A stretch of 64,000 bases of DNA, taken from contig NZ_OLMK01000121.1 in NCBI RefSeq assembly GCF_900290235.1, forward strand, positions 18,382-82,381. Direction: 5' to 3'. Both the position numbers and the translations under genes were made by a program. Position 1 is the stretch's first letter. Each line of letters starts with the position of its first letter. Positions 7,833-15,235 of the stretch are shown here, in pieces. The notes beneath the pieces were generated by a model. It saw only the letters and a list, made by a program, of their open reading frames with translations, was not told where the DNA came from and made no database searches. Source of the DNA: Streptomyces sp. MA5143a. GTDB taxonomy: Bacteria; Actinomycetota; Actinomycetes; Streptomycetales; Streptomycetaceae.

Positions 7833-8981
7833 TCAGCCCGCCGGGTCGAAGGTGATGTCCCGGCCGGTGCAGTGGGCACCCACCGCCTCGTCGCACGTGA
7901 GCAGGGAGGGCGGGTGGTGGTGGACGGCGAGGGAGTCCAGCAGGAGGTCCGCGGCGGGGTGGCCCCTGCCGTACAGGCGGCCGCCGAGCACGGGGGTGAG
8001 CGCGGCGAGGACGCGGTCCCGGGTCTCGCTGAGCGAGGCGCGCAGACCCACCGCGCAGGCCAGGGCGGCGTGCCCGCTCACGGCCCCGTCGGTGAAGTCG
8101 GCGGCGAGTTGGCGGCAGGCGCCACCGAGCGCGAGCAGTTCGCGGGTGGCGCGGCCGAGGAGCGCGGTGCGCGGTCCGTAGGTGCCCGCGCAGGTCATCT
8201 GCCGGGCCGCCTGGTCCAGGAGCGCGCTGAGCACTCCGTGGTACGTGGCGGTCAGCAGCACCGTGAACCACACCATGCCGGAGACGACGGTGTCGTCGAT
8301 GACGTCGGCGGGGCCGCGGTGGAAGACGAGCCGGTCGTCGACGTCCACGTCGCGCAGTACGAGCCGGGCGGTGTCGGAGCCGGTCATGCCGAGCGAGGGC
8401 CATTCGCCCTCCACGGTCAGGCCCGGCGAGGTGCGCGGCACCAGCGCGAGGATCGTCTCGTCGGTGCCGGTGACACGGGCCGTGAGGCAGACGAGGGTGG
8501 CGGTGGTGGCGAGCGAGCAGGGGTACTTCACGCCGGTCACCCGGTATCCCTTGCCGAGCGGTACCGCCTCGGAACGGCTGCTCATGAAGTTGGGGCTGCC
8601 GCCCGGCTCGGCGAACGCGGAGGCCACCAGGGCGCCGGCCTCGGCGATGCCTTCCAGCAGCATCCAGCTGGTGTCGCGGTGGCGCTGCCAGTAGTCGGCC
8701 ATCAGTCCGACGGTGAAGGCGTGCATGTTGAGCGCGACGGCCGCCGACGGATCGCTCTGACCGAGGGCGCGCTGGGCGGCGGCCACCTCGGCGAGCCCGG
8801 CCCCCGCCCCGCCGAACTCGCTGGGGATCGGCAGGGCGGCGTAGCCCTCGGCGGCGAGGGCCCGGATGCGTTCGGGGCCGTCGGCGCCTTCGCGGGGCGG
8901 ACCGGGGTGCAGCGGGGTGCGCCAGCCCGCGTCGAGCAGCGCGCGGTGCGCGGGAGGGGTGTCGGCCGGGGGCACGCTCAT
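7833..8981 (-). CDS. Acyl-CoA dehydrogenase family flavoprotein
   Basis: A 382-residue protein with the acyl-CoA dehydrogenase arrangement: an N-terminal helical domain (LPIPSEFGGAGAG, SDPSAAVALNMHAF), a middle beta domain (SAFAEPGGSPNF, GYRVTGVKYPCSL, WPSLGMTGSDTARLVLRDVDV) and a C-terminal helical domain. FAD-dependent alpha,beta-desaturation or another flavin oxidation or hydroxylation is expected; the protein may act on a carrier-free acyl or amine substrate. First gene of the 8981-to-9 transcription unit; the 216-bp gap before it (8982-9197) probably holds a promoter. Confidence 0.85.
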   Translation of the reverse strand: MSVPPADTPPAHRALLDAGWRTPLHPGPPREGADGPERIRALAAEGYAALPIPSEFGGAGAGLAEVAAAQRALGQSDPSAAVALNMHAFTVGLMADYWQRHRDTSWMLLEGIAEAGALVASAFAEPGGSPNFMSSRSEAVPLGKGYRVTGVKYPCSLATTATLVCLTARVTGTDETILALVPRTSPGLTVEGEWPSLGMTGSDTARLVLRDVDVDDRLVFHRGPADVIDDTVVSGMVWFTVLLTATYHGVLSALLDQAARQMTCAGTYGPRTALLGRATRELLALGGACRQLAADFTDGAVSGHAALACAVGLRASLSETRDRVLAALTPVLGGRLYGRGHPAADLLLDSLAVHHHPPSLLTCDEAVGAHCTGRDITFDPAG

Positions 8982-9197
8982 GCGACGGCTCCGTGGGCTG
9001 CGGGCCGGAGTGGGGCGAGGAGGTACACGGGGGCTCCTTCCGCGTGGGCGCGGGGAGGTGGGGGGCGCCGGGGTCGCGGCGCGGACGCGGCCGCTTCGAG
9101 CGGCGCCATCGGACACGTTAGGAGCGCGGTCCGTGGAATTCAGCGGGTGTTTCTTTGTGCGGAACGCCGTTTCGTGAGGGCGGGACGGGTGGTGTGT

Positions 9198-9851
9198 TCA
9201 GCACCTGAGGAGGGCGTACAGCGGCCGCGGGTCGGGGGCCGCCGGGTCGACGCGGACGGTGTCCCAGCCGAGGGCCGCGGCGGGCGCGAGGTCCAGTTCA
9301 GGTGAGTCCCCGACCATGACGCGCCGGGCGAAGGCGCCGTCCCCGATGTCATGGAAGACACGCGGGTCGGGTTTCTTCGGGCCGCCGTCGGCGGTGAACA
9401 CGCCCCGGTCCCACACCTCGGGGGCACGCAGGCGCTCCAGGAGCCGCCGCATGAGCGGGGACGGCAGATAGCAGTTGGACAGCAGCCGAACGGTGTGCCC
9501 GGCGTCCGCGACGCGCCGCAGGGCCTCGGCCACCGGCTCGCACAACCGGTACTGCCCGGGGTCCTCGCAGCCGAGGGCCCGCCACAGTGCCCGTTCCTGC
9601 GCCGCGGCCTCGCGGGGGACGCCGTGTTCACGCAGGGCGGCGTCGAGCAGATCCATGGTGGCCGGCTGGGGCGCGGACCGGTCGGACATGGCGGCGTAGA
9701 GCGTGCCGAAGACCGACCGCACGACGGCGCCCGCCTCGCTCGGGTCGAGATCCAGGGTCCGGACCAGGGTCGCGGTCCACACGTCGGGGCCGGGCAGCGG
9801 TGCGGAGGTGACGAGGGTGTCGAAGCAGTCGAATACCACGACGGCGGCCAT
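9198..9851 (-). CDS. HAD-superfamily hydrolase, dehalogenase-like active site
   Basis: A 217-residue HAD enzyme. Motif I reads FDCFDTL at residues 7-13: the nucleophile Asp8 is kept, but the position two residues later, usually a second Asp in phosphatases, is Phe10. Motif II is LLSNCY, motif III the Lys of GPKKPDPRVF, motif IV VGDSPELDL. The DxF pattern is more like haloacid-dehalogenase-type members, although some phosphatases vary here. Ribosome-binding site GAGAGG. It lies 96 bp after the ABC permease gene. Confidence 0.83.
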   Translation of the reverse strand: MAAVVVFDCFDTLVTSAPLPGPDVWTATLVRTLDLDPSEAGAVVRSVFGTLYAAMSDRSAPQPATMDLLDAALREHGVPREAAAQERALWRALGCEDPGQYRLCEPVAEALRRVADAGHTVRLLSNCYLPSPLMRRLLERLRAPEVWDRGVFTADGGPKKPDPRVFHDIGDGAFARRVMVGDSPELDLAPAAALGWDTVRVDPAAPDPRPLYALLRC

Positions 9852-9947
9852 GGGTGCCTCTCTGACGGGCTGGGGCGGAGCCGGGACGCACGGGCGGGCG
9901 CGCCCCGTCGAGTGGGCTGGGGCGGCCCCCGGGTCCACGACGGGCTG

Positions 9948-10730
9948 TCAGGACCAGGAGAGCTTGCGCTGGTCGGCGCGGAAGAAGACCAGGGTGATCG
10001 CGGTGAGTCCGACGGCGAAGGCGCACAGCGCCGCGGCGGGCACCAGGACGTCCGCGACGCCGCCGCCGTCGAGGATGACGGTGGTGAAGCCCCGCATCGC
10101 CCAGTAGCTGGGGACACCGGGCGCCAGCGGCCTGGTCCAGTCGGGCAGCGTGGCGTGCGGGGCGAGGGCGCCGCCGAGACCGGCGAAGAACAGGGCGAGC
10201 AGGTTGGCGAGGACGCTCAGCTGGGCGATGGTGCGGCACACCGCGGTCAGCGCCATGCCGACCATCACCACGCACAGCGACAACGGCACGGCCACCACCA
10301 GCAGGGCCGCCCAGGAACCGCGCACCCGCAGGTCGAACAGCAGCACGCCCGCACCGAAGACGGCCGCCAGCTGGAGGAGGGCGACCAGCAGGGGCATCAC
10401 GACGCGGCCCGCGACGAGTTCGCCGGAACGGGCGCCCGCGGCGCGCAGCCGGTCCCAGGTGTTCCAGCCGTGTTCGCGGAAGACGGCGAAGCCGACGATG
10501 TTGACCAGGAAGAACAGGAACATCACCGCCATGCCGGGCACGCCCTGCTCGGCTCCGTTGGCGTCGCTCTCGCCGTCGGCGCGCAGCGCCGCCCGGAACA
10601 GGGGCTGCATGAAGACCATGATGAGCAGCGGCATGACCGTCCGTACGATCAACGGCGCGGGGTCGCGCAGCAGCAGCCGGCAGTCCTGCCGCACGAGGGC
10701 GACGACGCGGCCGAGGGATCCGTCACGCAT
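9948..10730 (-). CDS. ABC-2 type transporter permease
   Basis: A 260-residue integral membrane protein with six hydrophobic segments, beginning with a cytoplasmic helix (VRQDCRLLLRDPAPL) typical of ABC-2 exporters of drugs or lipids. Its start overlaps the ATPase gene by 8 bp, so the two form one exporter. Given the cluster, it most likely exports the product or provides self-resistance. Confidence 0.9.
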   Translation of the reverse strand: MRDGSLGRVVALVRQDCRLLLRDPAPLIVRTVMPLLIMVFMQPLFRAALRADGESDANGAEQGVPGMAVMFLFFLVNIVGFAVFREHGWNTWDRLRAAGARSGELVAGRVVMPLLVALLQLAAVFGAGVLLFDLRVRGSWAALLVVAVPLSLCVVMVGMALTAVCRTIAQLSVLANLLALFFAGLGGALAPHATLPDWTRPLAPGVPSYWAMRGFTTVILDGGGVADVLVPAAALCAFAVGLTAITLVFFRADQRKLSWS

Positions 10731-11757
10731 GGGGCACCGTCTCCGCGGTCCGGGGGCCGTCCGCGGGCGGACCGTCCGAGGTGTCCTGTGCCCGGGTCGA
10801 GGACGGTCCCGCCGGGCTGTCGTCCCGCGCCGTGTACCGGCGTCCGGTCAGGTGGAGGAAGACGCTCTCCAGGCTGGGCCGGACCACGTTCAGGTTGGTG
10901 AGCCGGGACGTGTCGTCGCCGAGGGCGGCGAGGATCTCGGGCAGGGCGAGGTGCGGTTGGTCGGCTCGCACACGCAGCGTGTCGCCGTCGGCAGTGACCG
11001 GCCACGGCAGCCTCGCCTCGGGCGGGGCACCGTTGAAGGTCAGCTCCACCCAGCCGCCGCCGTGGCTGCGCACCAGGTCCTGCAAGGACCCCTTGGCGAT
11101 CAGCCGCGCGTGGTCGAGGACGGCGACGTCGGCGTCCAGTGCCTCCACCTCGGCGAGGTAGTGGGTGGAGTAGCAGACCGCCGTGCCGGTGGCCACCAGG
11201 TCCCGGACGAAGTCGATGAGCCGGGTGCGGGTCTCGACGTCGACTCCCGCGGTGGGTTCGTCGAGCAGCAGCAGCCGCGGGCGGTGCAGCAGGGCGACCG
11301 CGGTGTGCACACGCCGCTGCTCGCCGCCGGAGAGCCGGGCGACCTGCCGGTCGAGCAGGGCGGTCAGGCCGAGCGGCTCGGCGACGTCGTCGGTGCGACG
11401 GTGCACGTCACGTCCGCGCAGCCCCGCCAACTCGGCGAAAAAACGTAAATTTTGACGCACCGTCAGCGGTGGGTACACGCCGAGGTCCTGAGGGGCGAGA
11501 CCGAGACGGTGCCGGGCGCGTGCCACCGGTTGCCCGCACACCCGGACCTGGCCCGTGTCCGGTCGCAGCAGCCCGGCGGTCAGCGACATCAGCGTCGACT
11601 TGCCGGCCCCGTTGTGGCCGAGCAGGCCCACGATCTCGCCCTCCGCGATGTCGAGGCTCACGTCGTGCAGGGCGACGGTGTCGCCGTACCGCTTGCCGAC
11701 GCCGCGCAGCGACAGGACCGGGGGGCCGGCCGGGTCCGGCGCGCGGTCAGTCGGCAC
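10723..11757 (-). CDS. ABC transporter ATP-binding protein (drug-exporter type)
   Basis: A 344-residue ATPase with Walker A GHNGAGKST at 48-56, Q-loop APQDLG, signature LSGGEQRR, Walker B LLLLDEP and switch STH. The C-terminal 100 residues are the extension seen in DrrA-like exporters. Codon 104 is TTA (11446-11448), within a run CAA-AAT-TTA-CGT-TTT-TTC that is strikingly AT-rich for this genome; the TTA would make translation depend on the bldA tRNA. The start overlaps the preceding gene by 11 bp. Confidence 0.92.
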   Translation of the reverse strand: MPTDRAPDPAGPPVLSLRGVGKRYGDTVALHDVSLDIAEGEIVGLLGHNGAGKSTLMSLTAGLLRPDTGQVRVCGQPVARARHRLGLAPQDLGVYPPLTVRQNLRFFAELAGLRGRDVHRRTDDVAEPLGLTALLDRQVARLSGGEQRRVHTAVALLHRPRLLLLDEPTAGVDVETRTRLIDFVRDLVATGTAVCYSTHYLAEVEALDADVAVLDHARLIAKGSLQDLVRSHGGGWVELTFNGAPPEARLPWPVTADGDTLRVRADQPHLALPEILAALGDDTSRLTNLNVVRPSLESVFLHLTGRRYTARDDSPAGPSSTRAQDTSDGPPADGPRTAETVPHA

Positions 11758-12283
11758 GGCGCTTCCAGGCGTCCGGGAGGAGGTCGGGCAGGGACGCGCG
11801 GCGCAGCAGGGGCTCCCAGGTGCGGGCCAGCTTGAAGCCCTTCATCATGCCGCTGCCGGAGCGGACGTCGGGCAGCGGCTCGGTGTACCCCAGCCGCGCC
11901 TCGGTGGCTGCGATGTGGGCGCGCAGGCGCTCCAGCCATGCCTCGGAATCCTCGTCGGTGACGTCGCCGCCCTCGGCCGCGAGCCGCAGTCCGTCCCGGA
12001 CCTCGTCGGCCGGTACGCCGGCGAACGGGTCGAAGGCGACCTCGTCGCGCCCGTAGGTCAGTTCACCCTCGGTGCGCAGCCCCCGCACGGACAGGGACAG
12101 CTGTACGAGCTCGTAGGCCATGAGGACGGCCGTCTCCCGCTGTCCGGCGGCGACGGCGCCCTCCACGTCCTCCAGGCGGGCCCGGCAGCCGAGCAGCAGC
12201 CGGGCGGCGCCATGGGCGCGGAAGGCGAGCAGGCGCCGCAGGTCGGTCGGGGCGTCGCCGTCGAGCGGCTGCGTCCGGCTCAC
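11747..12283 (-). CDS. Conserved-looking helical protein, unknown function
   Basis: A 178-residue protein I do not recognise. The GTG start at 12283 overlaps the nucleotidyltransferase stop as GTGA, and its end overlaps the ABC ATPase. The first half is predicted helical (RRLLAFRAHGAARLLLGCRARLEDVEGAVAAG), with spacing that resembles HEPN/KNTase-C-like bundles, which often partner nucleotidyltransferases. The C-terminus is basic (LARTWEPLLRRASLP...AWKRRAD). It may be a subunit or helper of the neighbouring nucleotidyltransferase. Confidence 0.6.
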   Translation of the reverse strand: MSRTQPLDGDAPTDLRRLLAFRAHGAARLLLGCRARLEDVEGAVAAGQRETAVLMAYELVQLSLSVRGLRTEGELTYGRDEVAFDPFAGVPADEVRDGLRLAAEGGDVTDEDSEAWLERLRAHIAATEARLGYTEPLPDVRSGSGMMKGFKLARTWEPLLRRASLPDLLPDAWKRRAD

Positions 12284-13311
12284 GCGGGCACCTCCGGGTC
12301 GGGGTGGGCCAGGGCACACCACAGCAGGTTGTGAACGAACAGCCGCAGCAGGTCCTCCGGGGGCCCGGTGCCGGCGGGGCCGGACCAGACGACGGCGTCG
12401 CCGTCGCCCGGCGGCAGGCCGACTCCGGGGGTCTCGACGGTGCGCAGCTGCCAGCGGTCCACCACGGTCCGGTCGTCCAGCGGGGTCGCCGTGACACCCG
12501 TGGCCCAGCGCAGCACCGCGTGCAGTCCCTCGGGGGCGCCCACGAGACGTTCGACGGCCGCCAGCGAGCGGGGCACGTCGATGTCGGGGGCAAGAGCGGC
12601 ACGCAGGACGGCGAGTCCGTCGGTGTCGCCGAGGACCTTGAGTTTCTCGCCGGCCCATTTGGCCGCGAAGTAGATCTCGCCGGCCGCGGCGGCGCGCGCG
12701 TTGAGGGCGGCGGTGACCGCCTCGCGGGTACGGACGGCGGCGGCATGGGGCCTGTGCGGCAGCAGCCAGCGGGCCGCGAGGGCCAGACGGTGCGCCTCCA
12801 CGGTCCACCACTGCTCGATCGCCCCGGCCAGCCAGGCGGCACGCAGCGACGTGTGCCACTCGTCCCACGGCGGTTCGGCGGTGAGGGGGAGGCCCAGCGC
12901 GAGGCGGCCGACGGTGTTCAGGGCCCGGCGCCGGTGGTTCCAGGCGTCCTCGGTGACGCTGTCGAACCGCGGCCACGGGTGCGTGGCGAGCGCCGCGGTG
13001 GTGTCCCGGACGGAGCTGGCCCGGCGGATGTTGACGTCGATGAGGGAGCCGTGCTCGTGGGACTGGATCGGGAAGCGGGTGAGCCGGTCGTTCTCGACGA
13101 GGACCAGCAGATCGAGGTCGCTGCGGTGGTTGCCGAACCCGGCGAGCACCGACCCGGCGGCGACGGCCAGCAGCGGTGCGCCCACCCCCTGGTCGGCCTC
13201 ACCGCTCACCGCCTCTCGGGTCAGGCCGCGTTGCTCCAGGAACGTGTCCAGGCGCCGGGCGAGGGTGCCGACGTCCGGGAACGCGGTGGCGCCGGCTGAC
13301 GTGGTTGGCAT
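12280..13311 (-). CDS. Nucleotidyltransferase-fold protein
   Basis: A 343-residue protein with the pol-beta-type nucleotidyltransferase signature: GS at residues 53-54 followed by NHRSDLDLLV, with the two metal-binding acids at 65 and 67, and a third candidate strand LIDVNIRR. The rest is helical, as in antibiotic nucleotidyltransferases. It could transfer a nucleotide to a cluster intermediate or to the final product as self-resistance. It is the first gene of the 13311-to-9198 unit, next to the ABC exporter, which is compatible with resistance. Confidence 0.72.
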   Translation of the reverse strand: MPTTSAGATAFPDVGTLARRLDTFLEQRGLTREAVSGEADQGVGAPLLAVAAGSVLAGFGNHRSDLDLLVLVENDRLTRFPIQSHEHGSLIDVNIRRASSVRDTTAALATHPWPRFDSVTEDAWNHRRRALNTVGRLALGLPLTAEPPWDEWHTSLRAAWLAGAIEQWWTVEAHRLALAARWLLPHRPHAAAVRTREAVTAALNARAAAAGEIYFAAKWAGEKLKVLGDTDGLAVLRAALAPDIDVPRSLAAVERLVGAPEGLHAVLRWATGVTATPLDDRTVVDRWQLRTVETPGVGLPPGDGDAVVWSGPAGTGPPEDLLRLFVHNLLWCALAHPDPEVPA

Positions 13312-13495
13312 GCGGTCGAGCACCTTTCCGCTGACGGACGGGGGGCGGGCCTGATGACGGTCCGTGGGCGGCTCCCGACGGACTCCGTCCGGCCCCGCCG
13401 CGGGCAGTGGCCGAAGGAGCGGCGGCGGGCCGGGGCCGGAGTCGGGGCGGCCATGGCACGGCATCCTGCCAACGCCCCGCCGGGTGGACGAGTGG

Positions 13496-13516
13496 GTGTT
13501 CCGGCAGCCGGAACAC
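13496..13516. promoter_or_regulatory. Perfect inverted repeat, candidate operator
   Basis: GTGTTCCGG, a 3-nt spacer CAG, then CCGGAACAC: perfect 9-bp arms. It is located 185 bp from the nucleotidyltransferase start and 290 bp from the aminotransferase start. The geometry fits a dimeric repressor or activator; the cluster's IclR protein is the obvious candidate, but binding is inference. Confidence 0.5.
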
Positions 13517-13723
13517 GGCTTTCCCTCGCGACCGGCGACGGGCTACAACTGCCCCGGGGCGGTGTGCCGAACGCCCTCGCCGCCGCCGGATCCCACATCC
13601 GCCGCGGGCCTCCCCGGCCTGGCGTTCGGATCGCCCCGGGCCGCGGGTCGCGGCGCCTCACGGCCGGGTGTGATCCACCGAAGCGTCACCGACGACAGGG
13701 CCCGGCGCGTCGCGGACGCAAGG

Positions 13724-13778
13724 GACGACAGACGCGGGACGACAGACGCGGGACTACAGACGCGGGACGACAGAGCGG
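13724..13778. repeat. 14-bp tandem repeat, about 4 copies
   Basis: The unit GACGACAGACGCGG is repeated at 13724, 13738, 13752 (one mismatch, GACTAC) and 13766 (truncated). The array ends 27 bp before the aminotransferase start, so it lies in the leader or promoter of that gene. The phase of 14 bp is not helical, which argues against a stacked operator. Confidence 0.75.
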
Positions 13779-13805
13779 TCGACACAGACGAGAGGACGGG
13801 CCTCC

Positions 13806-15071
13806 ATGACAGCGGTCACGGGCCAGGAACCGGCACGCGGCGCGCTCGCCGCCGTCCGCGCCCATCTGTCGCCACAGCTGGCCCTGCTCTACGGCATGAA
13901 CGGCACGGGCGCCGTGGAGGCCGACGGCGCGGGCGCGCGACTGCGCCTCTCCGACGGCCGCCGTCTGCTGGACTTCGGCAGCTACGCGGTGACGCTGCTG
14001 GGACAGCGTCATCCGGACGTGGTGCGCGCGGTGCGCCGGGAGTTGGAGGCGATGCCGGTCTCCACCCGGGTCCTCGGCAACCCGACCACGGCCCGCTTCG
14101 CGCGGGCGGTCGTGGACTGGGCGGAGCCCGACCGTCTGACGAAGGTGTGGTTCGGCCTCAACGGCTCCGACGCGGTGGAGGCCGCGCTGAAGCTGGCCCG
14201 CCTGGCGACGGGACGCACCCGTGTCCTCGCGGTCGAAGGGGGCTACCACGGCAAGTCCCTCGGCGCCCTCGCGGCTACCTGGAACCCCCGCTACCGGCGC
14301 TCGTTGGAGCCGCTCCTGACCGGGGTGACCCATGTGGCGCCGGACGTCTTAGCGATCCCGCAGGCGTTCGCGGGCCCCGAGGTCGCGGCCGTCCTGGTCG
14401 AGCCGGTGCAGGGCGAGGGCGGGGTGCGTCCCCTGGACCCGGACTTCCTGCGTGCGCTGCGGGACGCCGCGCACGCGCACGGCGCGTTCGTCGTCGCCGA
14501 CGAGATCCAGACGGGCCTGCGCCGCTGCGGGCCGAGGCTGGCCGGCGCGGACAGCGGTCTGCGCCCGGACGCGGTGCTCCTCGGCAAGGCCCTCGGCGGC
14601 GGGGTGCAGCCCGTGTCGGCGGTGGTGGCCACACCCGAGCTGTACCGGCCGCTCACCGAGGACCCGTTCACGCACACCACGACGTTCTCCGGGCACCCCC
14701 TGGGCGCTGCCGCGGGCATCGCCGCGCTGGCCGCCGTGGAGGAACTGGCACCACGCGGCGACCGCCTGGCCGCGTTGCTGGCCGCGGGGCTGGAGGGTCT
14801 GGCGCGACGGCACCCGTCGCTCGTCACCGAGGTGCGCGGTCGGGGACTGCTGTGGGGGGTGGAGTTCAGCTCCGCCCCGGTGGCCGGACACGTCCTGATG
14901 GAACTGGGCCGTGCCGGCCTGGTGGTCTCCCCGTGCCTGGGCCGCCCGGAGGTGCTGCGCCTGCTGCCGCCGCTCGTCGCCACGGACGAGGACGCCGACG
15001 AGGCGCTGTCCGTGCTGGAAGCGGTGTGCGCCGCGGTGCCGGACGAGTTCCGTGCCCGCGCACCGTCGTGA
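13806..15071 (+). CDS. Class III PLP aminotransferase
   Basis: A 421-residue fold-type I aminotransferase of the ornithine/acetylornithine/GABA class. It shows FGLNGSDAVEAALKLAR, EGGYHGKS, VLVEPVQGEGG, ADEIQTGL with Asp232 for the pyridine nitrogen, and the PLP lysine Lys261 in LLGKALGGG; FTHTTTFSGHPLG follows. It probably aminates a ketone or aldehyde made by the cluster's dehydrogenases. Codon 182 is TTA (14349-14351), which is expected to make expression bldA-dependent. First gene of the rightward unit. Confidence 0.92.
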   Translation: MTAVTGQEPARGALAAVRAHLSPQLALLYGMNGTGAVEADGAGARLRLSDGRRLLDFGSYAVTLLGQRHPDVVRAVRRELEAMPVSTRVLGNPTTARFARAVVDWAEPDRLTKVWFGLNGSDAVEAALKLARLATGRTRVLAVEGGYHGKSLGALAATWNPRYRRSLEPLLTGVTHVAPDVLAIPQAFAGPEVAAVLVEPVQGEGGVRPLDPDFLRALRDAAHAHGAFVVADEIQTGLRRCGPRLAGADSGLRPDAVLLGKALGGGVQPVSAVVATPELYRPLTEDPFTHTTTFSGHPLGAAAGIAALAAVEELAPRGDRLAALLAAGLEGLARRHPSLVTEVRGRGLLWGVEFSSAPVAGHVLMELGRAGLVVSPCLGRPEVLRLLPPLVATDEDADEALSVLEAVCAAVPDEFRARAPS

Positions 15072-15169
15072 GCCCGACGTCATCACCGTCCCGCGCGGAG
15101 GCCGCCCCGGCACACCGCTGTCCCGCCAACGTCCCCGCTCCCGTCGCCCCTCTCCGAGGAGGAATCCCC

Positions 15170-15235
15170 GTGCCCGTCACCGGATCCCCGGCGCCCCGCG
15201 CCCGTGTCGCCCTGCCCGCCGGGGAGGAACGGTGA
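15170..15235 (+). CDS. Candidate 21-residue small ORF coupled to the methyltransferase
   Basis: A GTG-started ORF of 21 codons, peptide VPVTGSPAP...ALPAGEER, preceded at ideal spacing by AGGAGG (7 nt). Its TGA overlaps the next gene's GTG as GTGA. The strong ribosome-binding site and coupling suggest it is translated. It may be a leader peptide that loads ribosomes onto the methyltransferase gene, or a tiny product of its own. No family is recognisable at this length. Confidence 0.42.
   Translation: MPVTGSPAPRARVALPAGEER

Larger units (their letters stand above)
13312..13805. other. Divergent intergenic region of the cluster (494 bp)
   Basis: Lies between the leftward nucleotidyltransferase unit and the rightward aminotransferase unit and must hold both promoters. 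I see no credible gene. Two structures stand out and are listed separately: a long palindrome at 13496-13516 and a 14-bp tandem array at 13724-13778. Confidence 0.6.

Noticed and set aside
9124..9132. GGAATTC upstream of the acyl-CoA dehydrogenase as the same operator as at 17202/17222.
   Set aside because: A 6-7-bp match is expected a few times by chance in 64 kb; there is no flanking similarity.
11747..13311. MNT-HEPN toxin-antitoxin pair.
   Set aside because: The nucleotidyltransferase is much longer than MntA antitoxins, the small protein has no visible RxxxxH toxin motif, and the genes sit inside a metabolite operon.
13724..13778. CRISPR array.
   Set aside because: The units are contiguous 14-mers with no spacers; the same applies to the array at 25859.
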